From positions 7,255,501 to 7,319,500 of the forward strand of contig NC_021191.1 of the NCBI RefSeq assembly GCF_000389965.1: 64,000 bases of DNA, given 5' to 3'. Made by a program: the position numbers and the translations under genes. The notes beneath the pieces are model-generated. The model saw only the letters and a program-made list of their open reading frames with translations. It ran no database searches and was not told where the DNA came from. Shown here one piece after another: positions 33,043 to 42,140 of this stretch; position 1 is the first letter of the stretch; every line of letters starts with the position of its first letter. Source of the stretch: Actinoplanes sp. N902-109 (GTDB lineage: Bacteria; Actinomycetota; Actinomycetes; Mycobacteriales; Micromonosporaceae).

Positions 33043-34670
33043 CGCGTCACCTGAGCGTCAACGTCTGCTGCGGGAGCGGCAGGCTCCGCATCAGAGAAGC
33101 GAGCGGCAGGCTCCGCGGCAGAAAAACTGGAGGCAGGCTCCACAGCTGAAGAGCTGGCGGCAGGCTCCGCGGCTGAAGAGCTGGCGGCCGGCTCCGCGGC
33201 TGAAGAGCTGGCGGCCGGCTCCGCGGCAGATGAGGGTGACGGCCGCACCGCCCACCACAGCACCGACAACCAGCAAGCCGTCAGCAGCGCGGCCCCCAGC
33301 ACGTCGGTCGGGTGGTGCATCCCCCGGTACATCCGCGACAGCGCCACCCCCACCGGCATGACAACCGCCAGCGCCACGAACAGCCAGCGCCACCACGCGC
33401 GCACCCGCGGCAGCACCAGGATCGCGATCGCCACGTACAGGCACATGGTCGCGGCGATGTGGCCGGACGGGAACGACGAGGTCGGCAGCTTGCCGTCGAG
33501 CTGCTCGACCGGCGGGCGCGGCCGGCCGACCGCCGCGGCCGTGGTCAGGAACAGGGTGAGCTCGCCGAACATGGCCAGCACCACGAACAGCACGGGCCGC
33601 CAGCTGCGCCACACGGCCACCGCGATCGGGCAGAACACCAGCGACACCACGAGGATCGCGTGGGTGTCGCCGGCCTTGCTCCACAGGTAGCTGAAGTGGT
33701 CCCACCCGGCCGTACGGAAGGTCTGCAACCAGCGCGGGAAACCGTCGTCCAGGGACTGGATCCAGGTGCCCGGGGTCTCGTTGACCAGCAGCCAGCCGAG
33801 CCCGTAGAGCAGGCCGAACGTCAGCGTCCAGCCGACCAGGATCTCGGCGGCACCGGTCCACGGGTGCGGCAGCACGCGCTGCTCGCCGGATGCCGGGGTG
33901 ACGTCCGTCGCGGCCTCGGGTTCGAGTCCCTCGCTGAGCGGCGGCACGGGCCGGCCGACCTCCCGGCGCCAGACCCGGAAGGCGTACGCCGTGACGCCCA
34001 GCCACGCGGCTCCCAGCAGCCAGCCGGCCAGCACGTCGGAGAGGAAGTGCACGCCCAGCGCGATGCGGGTGATCCCGATGGCCACGATGATCAGCGCGGT
34101 GAACCCGATGGCCACCTTGCGCCGGCGCGGCGCGACCGCGGGCAGGAAGACCAGCAACAACGCCCCGTACGCGACCATCGAGCCGAGGGCGTGCCCGCTC
34201 GGGAAGCTGTTGCCCGGCGCGGTGGCGACCGGCACGTCGACGACCGGCCGCAGCCGCCCGACCAGGGTCTTGAGCGAGGGGTCCAGCAGCAGCGCCCCGA
34301 CCCCGGTGACCACCAGGTAGATCGCGAGCCGGGTGCGCCGGCGGATGAGCAGCAGCACCACGGCCACGGCCACCAGCCAGAGCATGATGGTACGACCACC
34401 GAGCTGCGCGATCGCCTTGAGCACGGTGACCACCGGCGGGTGCGGCGCGACCCAGCCGTTCAGGCCCTCGGCCACGGCGTGATCCAGCCGCTGCAGGGGC
34501 GACCAGTGGAACCGTACGAGCAGCAGCAGCAACCCGAAGCCGAGCCCGACCGCCACGACGGCCAGCAGGCCCAGCACGGCGCGTCCGGTGAAGTGGCGCA
34601 GCGGGCCCCAGCCGGCCCGCCGGTGCACCCGGCCGTCGTCGCTGCCCATCACCACATCGGTCATCATCAC
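33039..34670 (-). CDS. Double PAP2 phosphatase with repeat-derived tail
   Basis: A 543-residue membrane protein with two PAP2 phosphatase domains. The first (about residues 25-235) has KTLVGRLRP, FPSGH and TRIALGVHFLSD, all three catalytic motifs with Thr for the usual Ser. The second (about 285-480) has FPSGH and SRMYRGMHHPTD but lacks the motif-1 Lys (VGRPRP follows Ala), so it may be weaker or structural. Substrates of the family are phosphatidic acid, PG-phosphate or undecaprenyl diphosphate. The last ~60 residues are ten-residue AEPAASSSA-type repeats (30 bp). It lies 28 nt after YihY. Confidence 0.92.
   Translation of the reverse strand: MMMTDVVMGSDDGRVHRRAGWGPLRHFTGRAVLGLLAVVAVGLGFGLLLLLVRFHWSPLQRLDHAVAEGLNGWVAPHPPVVTVLKAIAQLGGRTIMLWLVAVAVVLLLIRRRTRLAIYLVVTGVGALLLDPSLKTLVGRLRPVVDVPVATAPGNSFPSGHALGSMVAYGALLLVFLPAVAPRRRKVAIGFTALIIVAIGITRIALGVHFLSDVLAGWLLGAAWLGVTAYAFRVWRREVGRPVPPLSEGLEPEAATDVTPASGEQRVLPHPWTGAAEILVGWTLTFGLLYGLGWLLVNETPGTWIQSLDDGFPRWLQTFRTAGWDHFSYLWSKAGDTHAILVVSLVFCPIAVAVWRSWRPVLFVVLAMFGELTLFLTTAAAVGRPRPPVEQLDGKLPTSSFPSGHIAATMCLYVAIAILVLPRVRAWWRWLFVALAVVMPVGVALSRMYRGMHHPTDVLGAALLTACWLSVLWWAVRPSPSSAAEPAASSSAAEPAASSSAAEPAASSSAVEPASSFSAAEPAARFSDAEPAAPAADVDAQVTR
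33080..33234 (-). repeat. 30-bp tandem repeat at the 3' end of the PAP2 gene
   Basis: About five in-frame copies encode ten-residue SAAEPAASSS-type units at the C terminus, outside the catalytic domains. Confidence 0.9.
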
Positions 34671-34698
34671 TCCCGGTCGCTCGTGCGGCGAGCGGTCT

Positions 34699-35709
34699 TT
34701 ACCCGGTCGGCTCGGCGCTCAACCCGGGGTCACGCTGAGCGGGGACGCCGGGTGTATCCGGGTCCCACCGGTCGCGCTGGGCCGGCCGGACGACGCCCAC
34801 CCGCTGCGCCTCCAGCTGCGCGGCGAACGCGATCCCGAGGAACAGCGAGATGCCCGTCAGGTTCGCCCACAGCAGCAGCGCCATGATCGCCGTGAGCGGC
34901 CCGTACGTGGCCCCGAACCCGTCGCTGGCCCGGATGTACCCGGCCAGGCCCAGGCTGGCGAGCCACCACAGGATGGTGGACAGCGCGGCACCGACCAGCA
35001 GCCAGGTGAGCCCGGGCTGGCGGCGGCGCGGCGAGTGCCGGAACAGCAGCCCGATCGGCAGGACGATCAGTGCCAGGCTCACCGGCCAGCGCACGATGTC
35101 CCACGTGAGGTCCCAGCCGGACCCCCAGCCGGTATATCGGGCTATCGACCCGCCGGTGGCATGGCCGGCTACCAGCAGCAGGAAGCCGAACAGCGCGGGC
35201 AGCCCGGCGACAACGGCGAGGACTGCCGCGCGGATGTACTTTTGCAGTGCCTTGCGATCGCGTTCGACGCCGTAGATCCGGTTGGCCCCGCGCTCGATCT
35301 GCGCCATCGCGGTGGTCAGCGCGACCAGCCCGGTGATCAGACCGAGGGTCAAGGCCAGCTCACCGGCGTCCTCGGTGCGGTCGTCGTCGTTGAGCAGCTC
35401 GCGCACCAGCGGCTCGCTCGCGCCCGGGGTCAGGGCCAGGACAGTGTCGGCCACCACCTGCCCGCCCTCCTCGGCGCCCAGGTCGGTGGCGAGCCCGGAG
35501 AGCGCGATGAGGAACGGCACGATCGCCAGGCACAGCTGAAGCGCCAGGGCCCGGGAATGGCTGAACCCGTCGCCGTACCGGAAACGCACGAAGGCATCGC
35601 GCAGCAGCGGCCACCGGCCGTACTTCTTGAGCGCGAGGAAGGCGTCGTCCGCGGAGAGCTCGTCCCCCGGCATCATCCGGGTCTCGGGTACCGGCTCGGT
35701 GCTGCTCAT
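34699..35709 (-). CDS. YihY/BrkB-family membrane protein
   Basis: A 336-residue protein with six membrane spans and the family features: FSHSRALALQLCLAIVPFLIAL near residue 50, ANRIYGVERDR, FGATYGPLTAIMALLLWANLTGISLFLG near residue 270. The soluble N terminus is acidic and the C-terminal ~30 residues are hydrophilic. Family function is unresolved; it was once misannotated as ribonuclease BN. The ATG overlaps the stop of the upstream lipid kinase gene (ATGA), so the two are translationally coupled. Confidence 0.9.
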   Translation of the reverse strand: MSSTEPVPETRMMPGDELSADDAFLALKKYGRWPLLRDAFVRFRYGDGFSHSRALALQLCLAIVPFLIALSGLATDLGAEEGGQVVADTVLALTPGASEPLVRELLNDDDRTEDAGELALTLGLITGLVALTTAMAQIERGANRIYGVERDRKALQKYIRAAVLAVVAGLPALFGFLLLVAGHATGGSIARYTGWGSGWDLTWDIVRWPVSLALIVLPIGLLFRHSPRRRQPGLTWLLVGAALSTILWWLASLGLAGYIRASDGFGATYGPLTAIMALLLWANLTGISLFLGIAFAAQLEAQRVGVVRPAQRDRWDPDTPGVPAQRDPGLSAEPTG

Positions 35710-36677
35710 TTCGCGTCCTTCGCCGCTTCGCGCACCTCCTCCGCGGCCCGGTCGGCGGCCTTGGCGTCGTACGCGAGGTCCTGGTCGCTGTCCGGCTGCG
35801 GCACGCAGAGCAGCAACGCGCGGTGCCGGAGCCCGATCGACATGCTCTTGCCCGGGTCGATGAGATCGCCGTCCAGCTGCCGCGGCTCCGGGCGCGCGCT
35901 GCGGATCTCGACCCGCTCCGCCGAGTAGGTCTCCATCCGGGGCACCCGTTCGCGCCGGCGCATCACGGCCCAGCCGAGGGCCGCCCAGTGGGCCAGGTTG
36001 CGCGGGCTCAGGATCGCCACGTCGAGCTTGCCGTCGGCCGGGTCGGCCTCGGTCAACAGCCGCACGCCGCCCTGCAGCCGGCCGACGTTGCCGACGATCA
36101 CCGAGCGCGGGCGCCGGCGCAGCGGGGGCTTGCCGTCCAGCGAGATGACCACCCGCATAGGCTTGTCGCGCAGATACTTGAGCGCCCCGCCGATGTAGGC
36201 AACCCAGCCGATGTGCTTCTTGGCCGTCTCGGAGGTGCCCTCGAGCATCTGCGCGTCGAAGCCCATCCCGGCCATCACGGCGAAGCACTTGTCGCCGACC
36301 ACGCCGACGTCGATGCGCCGCCGGCCGCCGTCCAGCGCGACCTGCACGCCGGTGGCGGCGTCGGTGGACAGGCCCAGGTTGGCGGCGAGCAGGTTGCCGG
36401 TGCCGGCCGGCAGCACCGCGAGCGCGACATCGGTGCCCGCCAGCGCGGTGATCACGGCCATCACCGTGCCGTCACCACCGGAGACGAACACGAGCTCGGC
36501 GCCGTCCTCGACGGCCCGGCCGGCCACGCCCTCACCGGAATCCTCCGGGGTGGTCTCGAACCACACCGGTTCCGGCCAGCCCGCGGAGGCCAGTCCTTCC
36601 TCGATCGTGCGGCGCAGCAGATCCATGTCCGTCACCTTGACGGGGTTCACGACAACGGCAGATCGGGGTCCAGTCAC
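35706..36677 (-). CDS. Diacylglycerol/lipid kinase family protein
   Basis: A 323-residue lipid kinase with the DAGK catalytic domain: VVVNPVKV at the N terminus, FVSGGDGTVMAV (nucleotide loop GGDGT) and LPAGTGNLLAANLGL. The C-terminal beta-sandwich contains ARPEPRQLDGDLI. It probably phosphorylates diacylglycerol or a related lipid. I chose GTG 36677 because it gives the normal N terminus and a CACACT box sits 6 nt before it; a GTG at 36710 would add 11 residues. It heads a minus-strand operon with YihY, the double PAP2 and the EEP protein. Confidence 0.88.
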   Translation of the reverse strand: MTGPRSAVVVNPVKVTDMDLLRRTIEEGLASAGWPEPVWFETTPEDSGEGVAGRAVEDGAELVFVSGGDGTVMAVITALAGTDVALAVLPAGTGNLLAANLGLSTDAATGVQVALDGGRRRIDVGVVGDKCFAVMAGMGFDAQMLEGTSETAKKHIGWVAYIGGALKYLRDKPMRVVISLDGKPPLRRRPRSVIVGNVGRLQGGVRLLTEADPADGKLDVAILSPRNLAHWAALGWAVMRRRERVPRMETYSAERVEIRSARPEPRQLDGDLIDPGKSMSIGLRHRALLLCVPQPDSDQDLAYDAKAADRAAEEVREAAKDAK

Positions 36678-36733
36678 GGCGACAGTGTGCCCGAACCGAT
36701 TGACAACCACACCTGCAGGGAATGCTGTCCACG

Positions 36734-37246
36734 ATGAACGAGAGTGATTTCACCTACGCCGAGGTGGGCGCGACCCTGCACGGACCGCTGCCGACGGGTT
36801 ACCGACACCTGCGCTACCGGACCTTCGTCGGGCGCGACGTCTTCGACCGGGCGGCGGAGGCGATCCTGACGTTCCGGATGCACCGCGGCACCGGTGCCCG
36901 GATCAAGCCGACCGCGCCGCGTGCCGCTCCGGGCGTACGGCTGACCGTCGGTCTCGGGCCGCTGAGCGTACCGTGCGAAGTGGTGTGGACTTTGCAAGAT
37001 CCTGACCGGGCCGGTTTCGGGTACGGCACGCTGCCGGGTCACCAGGCGCGCGGTGAGGAGTCGTTCACCGTCGAGCGCGATGCCGAGGGCGGCGTATGGT
37101 TCGAGACGACGTCGTTCAGCGTGCCCGCGCGGCTGCCGATGAAGCTGCTCGGACCGCTCGCCCGGGTGGCTCAGCACGGATATGCCCGGATCTGCGGGCG
37201 GGCTTTGCGCCGGGCCTGCCGCTCCTCCCGTACGGTGGGATCGTGA
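36734..37246 (+). CDS. DUF1990 family protein
   Basis: A 170-residue protein matching DUF1990: FTYAEVGATLHGPLPTGYRHLRYRT at the N terminus, AILTFRMHRGTGARI, FGYGTLPGHQARGEESF and the C-terminal WFETTSFSVPARL. The function is unknown; the family is common in plants and actinobacteria. ATG at 36722 would add four residues. The stop overlaps the GTG of the MBL gene (GTGA), forming a three-gene plus-strand operon with the MBL and DedA genes. Confidence 0.88.
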   Translation: MNESDFTYAEVGATLHGPLPTGYRHLRYRTFVGRDVFDRAAEAILTFRMHRGTGARIKPTAPRAAPGVRLTVGLGPLSVPCEVVWTLQDPDRAGFGYGTLPGHQARGEESFTVERDAEGGVWFETTSFSVPARLPMKLLGPLARVAQHGYARICGRALRRACRSSRTVGS

Positions 37247-38019
37247 GCGAGACAAGTGCCACCTGGTGGGGGCACAGCACCATGTGGCTGGCCGACTCGG
37301 GCATCTCCCTGCTCACCGACCCGTTGCTCACCGACCGGCTGTTCCACCTGCGGCGCGCGGCCGGCCCCACCCCGCACCTCCCCGGTACGCCGGATGCCGT
37401 GCTGATCTCGCACCTGCACGCCGATCATTTCCATCTGCCGTCGATCAAAATGCTCCCCGGCGAGCCGCTGCTCGTCGTGCCGCGCGGAGCCGCCGGCTTC
37501 GTGGCCAAGGGCCTCGGTCGCGGGTACGCCGAGAGGTGCATCGAGCTGGTGCCGGGCGAGGACACCACCATCGGCGGTGTCCGCATCGAAGCGGTGCACG
37601 CCGAGCACGACGGCAACCGCGGCGCGTGGTCCCGCAAGCACCTGCAGGCCATGGGGTTCATCATCGAGGGCGAGTCGCGCACCTGGTTCGCCGGCGACAC
37701 CGGCCTGTTCGACGGCATGGCCGGCTTCGGCCCGCTCGACCTGGCGCTGATCCCGGTCGGCGGCTGGGGCCCGTCGCTGGGCTCCGACGGCCACCTCGAC
37801 CCGGCCGACGGCGCCGAGGCGCTGCGCCGGGTCAAGGCGGGCTGGGCGGTGCCGGTGCACTACGGCACGTTCTGGCCGTTCGGCATGGGCCGGGTACGCC
37901 CGCACATGTTCCACGACCCCGGCACCGAGTTCGCCCGCCACGCGGCGCGAGCCGCCCCGGACGCCCAGGTCCGCGTGCTCGGCCACGGCCAGACCCTGAC
38001 AATCGAGCCCGCGGCATGA
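37243..38019 (+). CDS. MBL-fold metal-dependent hydrolase (UlaG-like)
   Basis: A 258-residue metallo-beta-lactamase-fold protein. The metal motif HLHADHFH at about residues 57-64, the SHLHADH strand, and WFAGDTGLFDG with PVHYGTFWPF in the C-terminal half resemble UlaG/NAPE-PLD-like lactonases and phosphodiesterases. The cytoplasmic substrate is unknown. Coupled to DUF1990 (GTGA) and to the DedA gene (ATGA). Confidence 0.92.
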   Translation: MSETSATWWGHSTMWLADSGISLLTDPLLTDRLFHLRRAAGPTPHLPGTPDAVLISHLHADHFHLPSIKMLPGEPLLVVPRGAAGFVAKGLGRGYAERCIELVPGEDTTIGGVRIEAVHAEHDGNRGAWSRKHLQAMGFIIEGESRTWFAGDTGLFDGMAGFGPLDLALIPVGGWGPSLGSDGHLDPADGAEALRRVKAGWAVPVHYGTFWPFGMGRVRPHMFHDPGTEFARHAARAAPDAQVRVLGHGQTLTIEPAA

Positions 38020-38594
38020 CCGAGCTCGGCACGCTCGGATGGCTGCTGCTGGTGGTGGCGTTCGGCGCGATCGTGCCGGTCGTGCCCACCGGCGCCGCGG
38101 TCAGCGGGGCCGCGGCCCTGGCCTTCCACCGGCACCCGCTGCTCATCGTGCTCACCATCGCGGCCGGGGCGGCCGGTGCCTACGCCGGCGACCTGGTCAT
38201 GTACGCGATGTGCAGGGCCGGCGGCGAGTCACTCGCCCGGCGGCTGCGCTGGCTGCGCGACGAGGAGCATCTGGCGGGCGTCAAGGAGCGGCTCCAGCGC
38301 AGCCAGATCCCCGTGCTGCTGGTGTCCCGGCTGCTGCCCGGCGGCCGGGTGCCGGTGCTGCTGGCGGCGGCCTTCCTCGGGCTGAGCTGGCGCACCTTCG
38401 TGGTGGCCAACCTGCCGGCCTGCGCGCTGTGGTCGGCGGTCTATGCGGGCATCGGCGTCGCGGGCGGCTCGATCTTCCCCGAGCCGTGGCAGGGCGTGGT
38501 CGCCGCGCTCATCCTGGTGCTGCTGGTCAGCCAGGCGGTGAGTTTCATCAACAAGCGCCGCGAACGGGCTAGTACTTCAGATACTTCCGCGTGA
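38016..38594 (+). CDS. DedA/VTT-domain membrane protein
   Basis: A 192-residue protein with about five hydrophobic spans. PVVPTGAAVSGAAAL, AGAYAGDLVMYAMCRAGGES and SRLLPGGRVPVLLAAAFLGLSWRTFVVANLPACALWS match the DedA/SNARE-associated (VTT) domain, with the conserved Arg-rich R..PGGR loop. Family members flip or transport phospholipids or undecaprenyl phosphate. The 3' end overlaps the convergent beta-lactamase-like gene by 26 bp. Confidence 0.88.
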   Translation: MTELGTLGWLLLVVAFGAIVPVVPTGAAVSGAAALAFHRHPLLIVLTIAAGAAGAYAGDLVMYAMCRAGGESLARRLRWLRDEEHLAGVKERLQRSQIPVLLVSRLLPGGRVPVLLAAAFLGLSWRTFVVANLPACALWSAVYAGIGVAGGSIFPEPWQGVVAALILVLLVSQAVSFINKRRERASTSDTSA

Positions 38595-39579
38595 GCCCGG
38601 CAACCTTCTCGACCAGTCGCTGACCGGCCGGCATCGACTGGTTGTCGTGCGAGAGCACCGCGATGGAGACGTCGGTGTCGTCCGAGGTCACCCGGCCGAT
38701 CGTGTTGATCACCCAGAGTCCGCCGTCGGCCTTGCGGGTGTCCCAGCCGTTCTTGACCGTGGTGGTCTCCCCCGCCTCGGCCACCGACGGCACTCCCCAG
38801 TCCTGCGCCTCGTTGACCGTACTCATCAGGGTGAAAGCGGTCTTGCGCGACGCGGCGTCCAGCGGGCTGTCCTTGTCGACCAGCTGGGACAGCAGCTTGA
38901 CCTGGTCGTTCACCGTCGTGCGGGTGTTGCCCCACGAGCTGCTCACCGTGGTCTGGGTCAGTCCGAGACGCTTGTCGCACTTCTGCACCGCGGGCCGTCC
39001 GCCGAGATGGCTGAACAGCGACGTCGTGGCATTGTTGTCGCTGAGCCGGATCATCGGCTTGGCCAGCGCCATCTCGCCCGAGGTGGGATCGCGGTCGTCG
39101 TCCTGGGCCTGCAGCAGCATGCAGGCGAGCACCTGCACCTTGACGATGCTGGCGGTGTCGTACTTGGTGGTGCCCCGATACGCATAGGTCTCGCCGGTCT
39201 TGCGATCGAGCACAGCGACCGAGAAGTCGGGGGCGTCAGCGGCCACCTTCTTCAAGGCGCTGTCCAGCGCCTTCTCCCGCTTCGCCCGCTCGATTCGGGC
39301 CAGCTCCTCAGGGCTGGGCCCGGTCGGCGACGGTGATGCGGTGGGTGACGGACCGTCGTCACCAAGTGACAACGAACTCGGCAACAGGCCACCCCCGCCA
39401 CCGCTGGAACCGTCGTGCATGCCCAGGGCGATGAGGCCGCCGCCGCCGAGAATCACGACCGCCGCGACAACGAAAATTGCTGTTCGGTAACGCCGCACCC
39501 ATGCATAGTGCCGTGATCGTCGCCCGTTCTCAAACCGCCGTACTCCGGGCATGGCATCGCTCACGGTTAGTGATGGCAT
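38569..39579 (-). CDS. Membrane-anchored class A beta-lactamase-like serine hydrolase
   Basis: A 336-residue protein with a basic N terminus, one membrane span (about residues 34-53), a Ser/Pro/Thr linker and an extracytoplasmic serine-hydrolase domain. Motifs: the catalytic SxxK in TASIVKV, SDN in IRLSDNNATT and KNG (VKNGWD) in place of KTG. The family includes class A beta-lactamases and D,D-peptidase-like proteins; the KNG variant and absence of an obvious Glu166 region make true beta-lactam hydrolysis doubtful. The start is uncertain (ATG 39552 is also in frame). Confidence 0.85.
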   Translation of the reverse strand: MPSLTVSDAMPGVRRFENGRRSRHYAWVRRYRTAIFVVAAVVILGGGGLIALGMHDGSSGGGGGLLPSSLSLGDDGPSPTASPSPTGPSPEELARIERAKREKALDSALKKVAADAPDFSVAVLDRKTGETYAYRGTTKYDTASIVKVQVLACMLLQAQDDDRDPTSGEMALAKPMIRLSDNNATTSLFSHLGGRPAVQKCDKRLGLTQTTVSSSWGNTRTTVNDQVKLLSQLVDKDSPLDAASRKTAFTLMSTVNEAQDWGVPSVAEAGETTTVKNGWDTRKADGGLWVINTIGRVTSDDTDVSIAVLSHDNQSMPAGQRLVEKVAGLTRKYLKY

Positions 39580-39600
39580 CCCCGGGGCACAATGATGGCC

Positions 39601-40527
39601 ATGGCCCTGCTCCCCACGCCCTCAGCCGTTCTCCAGCTCACCCGGTACGCGGCTGGTCAGGTGGTGGAGACCGTCGCCGCGGCGGCCACGGTCCCGGTGC
39701 GGCTGATCGGCCTGCTGAGCCAGACCGAACTTCTGGTCACCCGCATGACCATGCTGGCCGAACGAGCCGAGTCCCTGATCGACCGGGTGGAACGCATCGC
39801 CACCGACGCCGAGCAGGCCATCACCACCGTCCGCCCGATCATCACGCAGGCCGAACTCGCGGTCGCCGCCGTTCAGCCCATCATCATCCGTGCGGGAAAC
39901 GCGGTGGACGCCGTCGAGCCCATCGTTTCCCGAGCCGGAAACGCGGTGAGCGCGGTGGAGCCGATCGTTTCCCGAGCCGGGAACGCCGTGGACGCGGTGG
40001 AGCCGATCGTTTCCCGGGCCGGACAGGCCGTAGAAGCCGTCGAGCCCATCGTTTCCCGCGCCGGGAACGCCGTGGACGCCGTCGAGCCGATCCTCCGGGA
40101 CGCGGCCGCCGCCACGAGCGCCGCCGGTGCCATCGTCGAACGGGCATCCGCCACAACCAGCGAAGCCTCCCAGGTCGTGGTGCAGGCCCAAGCCATCTCG
40201 GCCACCGCCAAGGCGCTCCTCGACAGCTACGTCTCCACACTCCAACGCGCCGCCCCACTGCTCGCGCGCTTCGTCAACGACCTCACGCCGGAGGAGGTCA
40301 CCGCCGCGATCCGCATGGTCGACCAGCTCCCGGTGCTCCGCAAGCACCTGACCGAGGACGTCATGCCGTTGCTGGGCAAACTCGACCAGGTCGGCCCGGA
40401 CCTGCACTCCCTGCTCGAGGTCACGAACGACCTCCACCTCGCCATCGTCGGCATGCCCGGCCTCAAACTCCTCCGCCGCCGCGGCGCCGAACGAGTAGCC
40501 GAGGAACACGAAGCCGACGCCCGCTGA
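39601..40527 (+). CDS. Coiled-coil repeat protein of unknown function
   Basis: A 308-residue, almost entirely helical protein. Residues ~30-180 are heptad-like repeats; the central part holds five near-identical 14-residue units (RAGNAVDAVEPIVS, 42 bp). The C terminus (TPEEVTAAIRMVDQLPVLRKHL, HLAIVGMPGLKLLRRRG) matches a conserved actinobacterial family of unknown function sometimes mislabelled as RuBisCO. The ATG at 39601 is chosen over 39592/39595 because CACAAT lies 7 nt upstream, fitting a leaderless start. It is divergent from the beta-lactamase-like gene with about 20 bp between. Confidence 0.82.
   Translation: MALLPTPSAVLQLTRYAAGQVVETVAAAATVPVRLIGLLSQTELLVTRMTMLAERAESLIDRVERIATDAEQAITTVRPIITQAELAVAAVQPIIIRAGNAVDAVEPIVSRAGNAVSAVEPIVSRAGNAVDAVEPIVSRAGQAVEAVEPIVSRAGNAVDAVEPILRDAAAATSAAGAIVERASATTSEASQVVVQAQAISATAKALLDSYVSTLQRAAPLLARFVNDLTPEEVTAAIRMVDQLPVLRKHLTEDVMPLLGKLDQVGPDLHSLLEVTNDLHLAIVGMPGLKLLRRRGAERVAEEHEADAR
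39885..40090 (+). repeat. 42-bp tandem repeat inside the coiled-coil gene
   Basis: Five in-frame copies of a 42-bp unit encode 14-residue RAGNAVDAVEPIVS repeats. Synonymous differences between copies are few. Confidence 0.9.
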
Positions 40528-40744
40528 CCGACCGCGCAAGCACGCGCCGAGCTGCTTCCGGCGCGGTCGCTCCCGACGCACGGGATCGCCGCGTTCCCGA
40601 TGCGCCAAGGCCCGCCTCCAGATCCGCCGCCCCACACCCGGATCCACCCGCACCACCCCCGACGCCACTGCACCACCGCTGGGGTCACTGCAGCCCGCTT
40701 CCCATGTGCTGCGGCACTTCAGGCCCCGAAACCGGCAAAAGCGG

Positions 40745-40750
40745 CTAAAT
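40745..40750 (+). promoter_or_regulatory. Candidate -10 box for the CHASE-like gene (leaderless)
   Basis: TAAATT, 8 nt before the GTG at 40759. The preceding ~210 nt hold nothing else recognisable. Confidence 0.45.
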
Positions 40751-40758
40751 TCCTTGGA

Positions 40759-41877
40759 GTGGCAAGCTCGCGGGAGCGCAAGAGCGGATGGTCGCGCCCC
40801 TGGGCGGCCTTCTTCTCCGCCGTCATCATCCTCGGCGGCGTCGCGGTCTCACTCGGTTTCGGCGTACGACTGCGGGCCGCCCTCGAACGCAACGCCGAGT
40901 CCCGGATGGCCACCTCCAGCGCCGCCGTGCAGACCGCCGTGACCAATGAGCTGGGGCGCTACGCCGACGCCGTACGACTGAGCGCCGCCGCCCTGTCCGC
41001 CCTGCCGGACCCGACCGCCGCAGCCTTCGACAAGATCGCCGCAGCGGTGGGCGAGCAGAAACTGACCGCCGTACGCGCGATGTCCTTCATCGCACCCGCG
41101 GGAACGGGCATGACCGCGTACTGGCGGGGCCTCGGCGCCACCGGCTTCACCGCCACTCCCACCGCCGGGTTGCAGCAACACTTGTACACCGTGTTCTCCC
41201 GCAAGCTGGGCAGCAGGAACGCGCCGGCGGTAGGCACCGACCAGGGTGCCGCCCAGGCGGTCGTCGACGCCACCCGGCTCGCCGCCAGCGGCGCCGGCGT
41301 GGCTGTGACCGACGCCTACGTGCAGCTCGCCGACGCTGCCATACCGAAGGCCCAGCAACAGCTGTCGTTCGACGTGATCGTGCCGGTCGCCAAGGCCGGG
41401 TACGTGTCGCTGAGCGTCGCCGCCACCGAGTTCGTCACCGCCAACCTCAGCCGCGCCGCCGGAAACCTGCTCGACGCGCAGCTGCTCACCCGCGCCGGAA
41501 CGGGAACACTCACCGAGGTGGCGACCGTCGCGCGAAATGACGGCAACGGCTTTCGTCGTACGGAAAACTTCTCCGCCGGGGAACGCCAATGGGTCCTGCG
41601 CACAAGCGCGTCCTATCAGGCCCTGCTCCCGAACGCCGGCCGCACGGACATGGTCGTGGTGATCGCCGGCGCCACCCTGGCCGTCCTGTTCGGCACGCTG
41701 ATGTACCTCCAGATGTCCGCGACAGCCCGGATGGAACGAGAAATCAAAGCCGAGGTCGCTGAACGCCTCCGCCAGAACCACCTCGAAGAACCGTCGGCAC
41801 CGAGCAGCGTGACCACCGGACTGATCCCCCAGCCCCCGGAAACCGTCTCCGAGCCGTCCACCTGTGGCGACGGCTGA
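40759..41877 (+). CDS. Membrane protein with CHASE-like extracytoplasmic sensor domain
   Basis: A 372-residue protein: a membrane span at ~17-38, an extracytoplasmic domain of about 250 residues, a second span at ~297-318 and a short charged cytoplasmic tail (MEREIKAEVAERLRQNH). The outside part begins with a long helix and contains ALPDPTAAAFDKI and AVRAMSFIAPAGTGMTAYWRGLG, reminiscent of CHASE domains. No kinase, cyclase or other output domain is attached, so it may be a stand-alone sensor or adaptor. GTG start, probably leaderless. Confidence 0.75.
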   Translation: MASSRERKSGWSRPWAAFFSAVIILGGVAVSLGFGVRLRAALERNAESRMATSSAAVQTAVTNELGRYADAVRLSAAALSALPDPTAAAFDKIAAAVGEQKLTAVRAMSFIAPAGTGMTAYWRGLGATGFTATPTAGLQQHLYTVFSRKLGSRNAPAVGTDQGAAQAVVDATRLAASGAGVAVTDAYVQLADAAIPKAQQQLSFDVIVPVAKAGYVSLSVAATEFVTANLSRAAGNLLDAQLLTRAGTGTLTEVATVARNDGNGFRRTENFSAGERQWVLRTSASYQALLPNAGRTDMVVVIAGATLAVLFGTLMYLQMSATARMEREIKAEVAERLRQNHLEEPSAPSSVTTGLIPQPPETVSEPSTCGDG

Positions 41878-42048
41878 CAGCGACAGGGCCCGTGCCTCGA
41901 ACCTGGCGCGCGCACAAGACGCCCCGCTCCCGACTGCGTCACCTTCCGATGCCACCCCGGCGCCAAGCCTCTGCCGTTTCCAAGGCGCCGGGAACACACG
42001 CAACCACGACGGGAAACGCACGCACCCGCGGATCCGCCCCGGGACACG

Positions 42049-42081
42049 GGAAAGACCCCGGCGGACGGCCGGGGTCTTTCC
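42049..42081. terminator. Bidirectional hairpin terminator
   Basis: GGAAAGACCCCGGC pairs perfectly with GCCGGGGTCTTTCC around GGACG. It lies between the CHASE-like gene and the convergent protease, serving both; the stem end provides a short T run in each direction. Confidence 0.88.
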
Positions 42082-42140
42082 GGTGGTGGAGCTGGTTGGG
42101 GATGTGATCAAGAGACCGGCATGCCGTGGACGCCGAGCGA

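Noticed and set aside
38569..39579. Genuine antibiotic-resistance beta-lactamase
   Set aside because: KTG is replaced by KNG and the Glu166 region is not evident; membrane-anchored homologues are usually not drug-inactivating.
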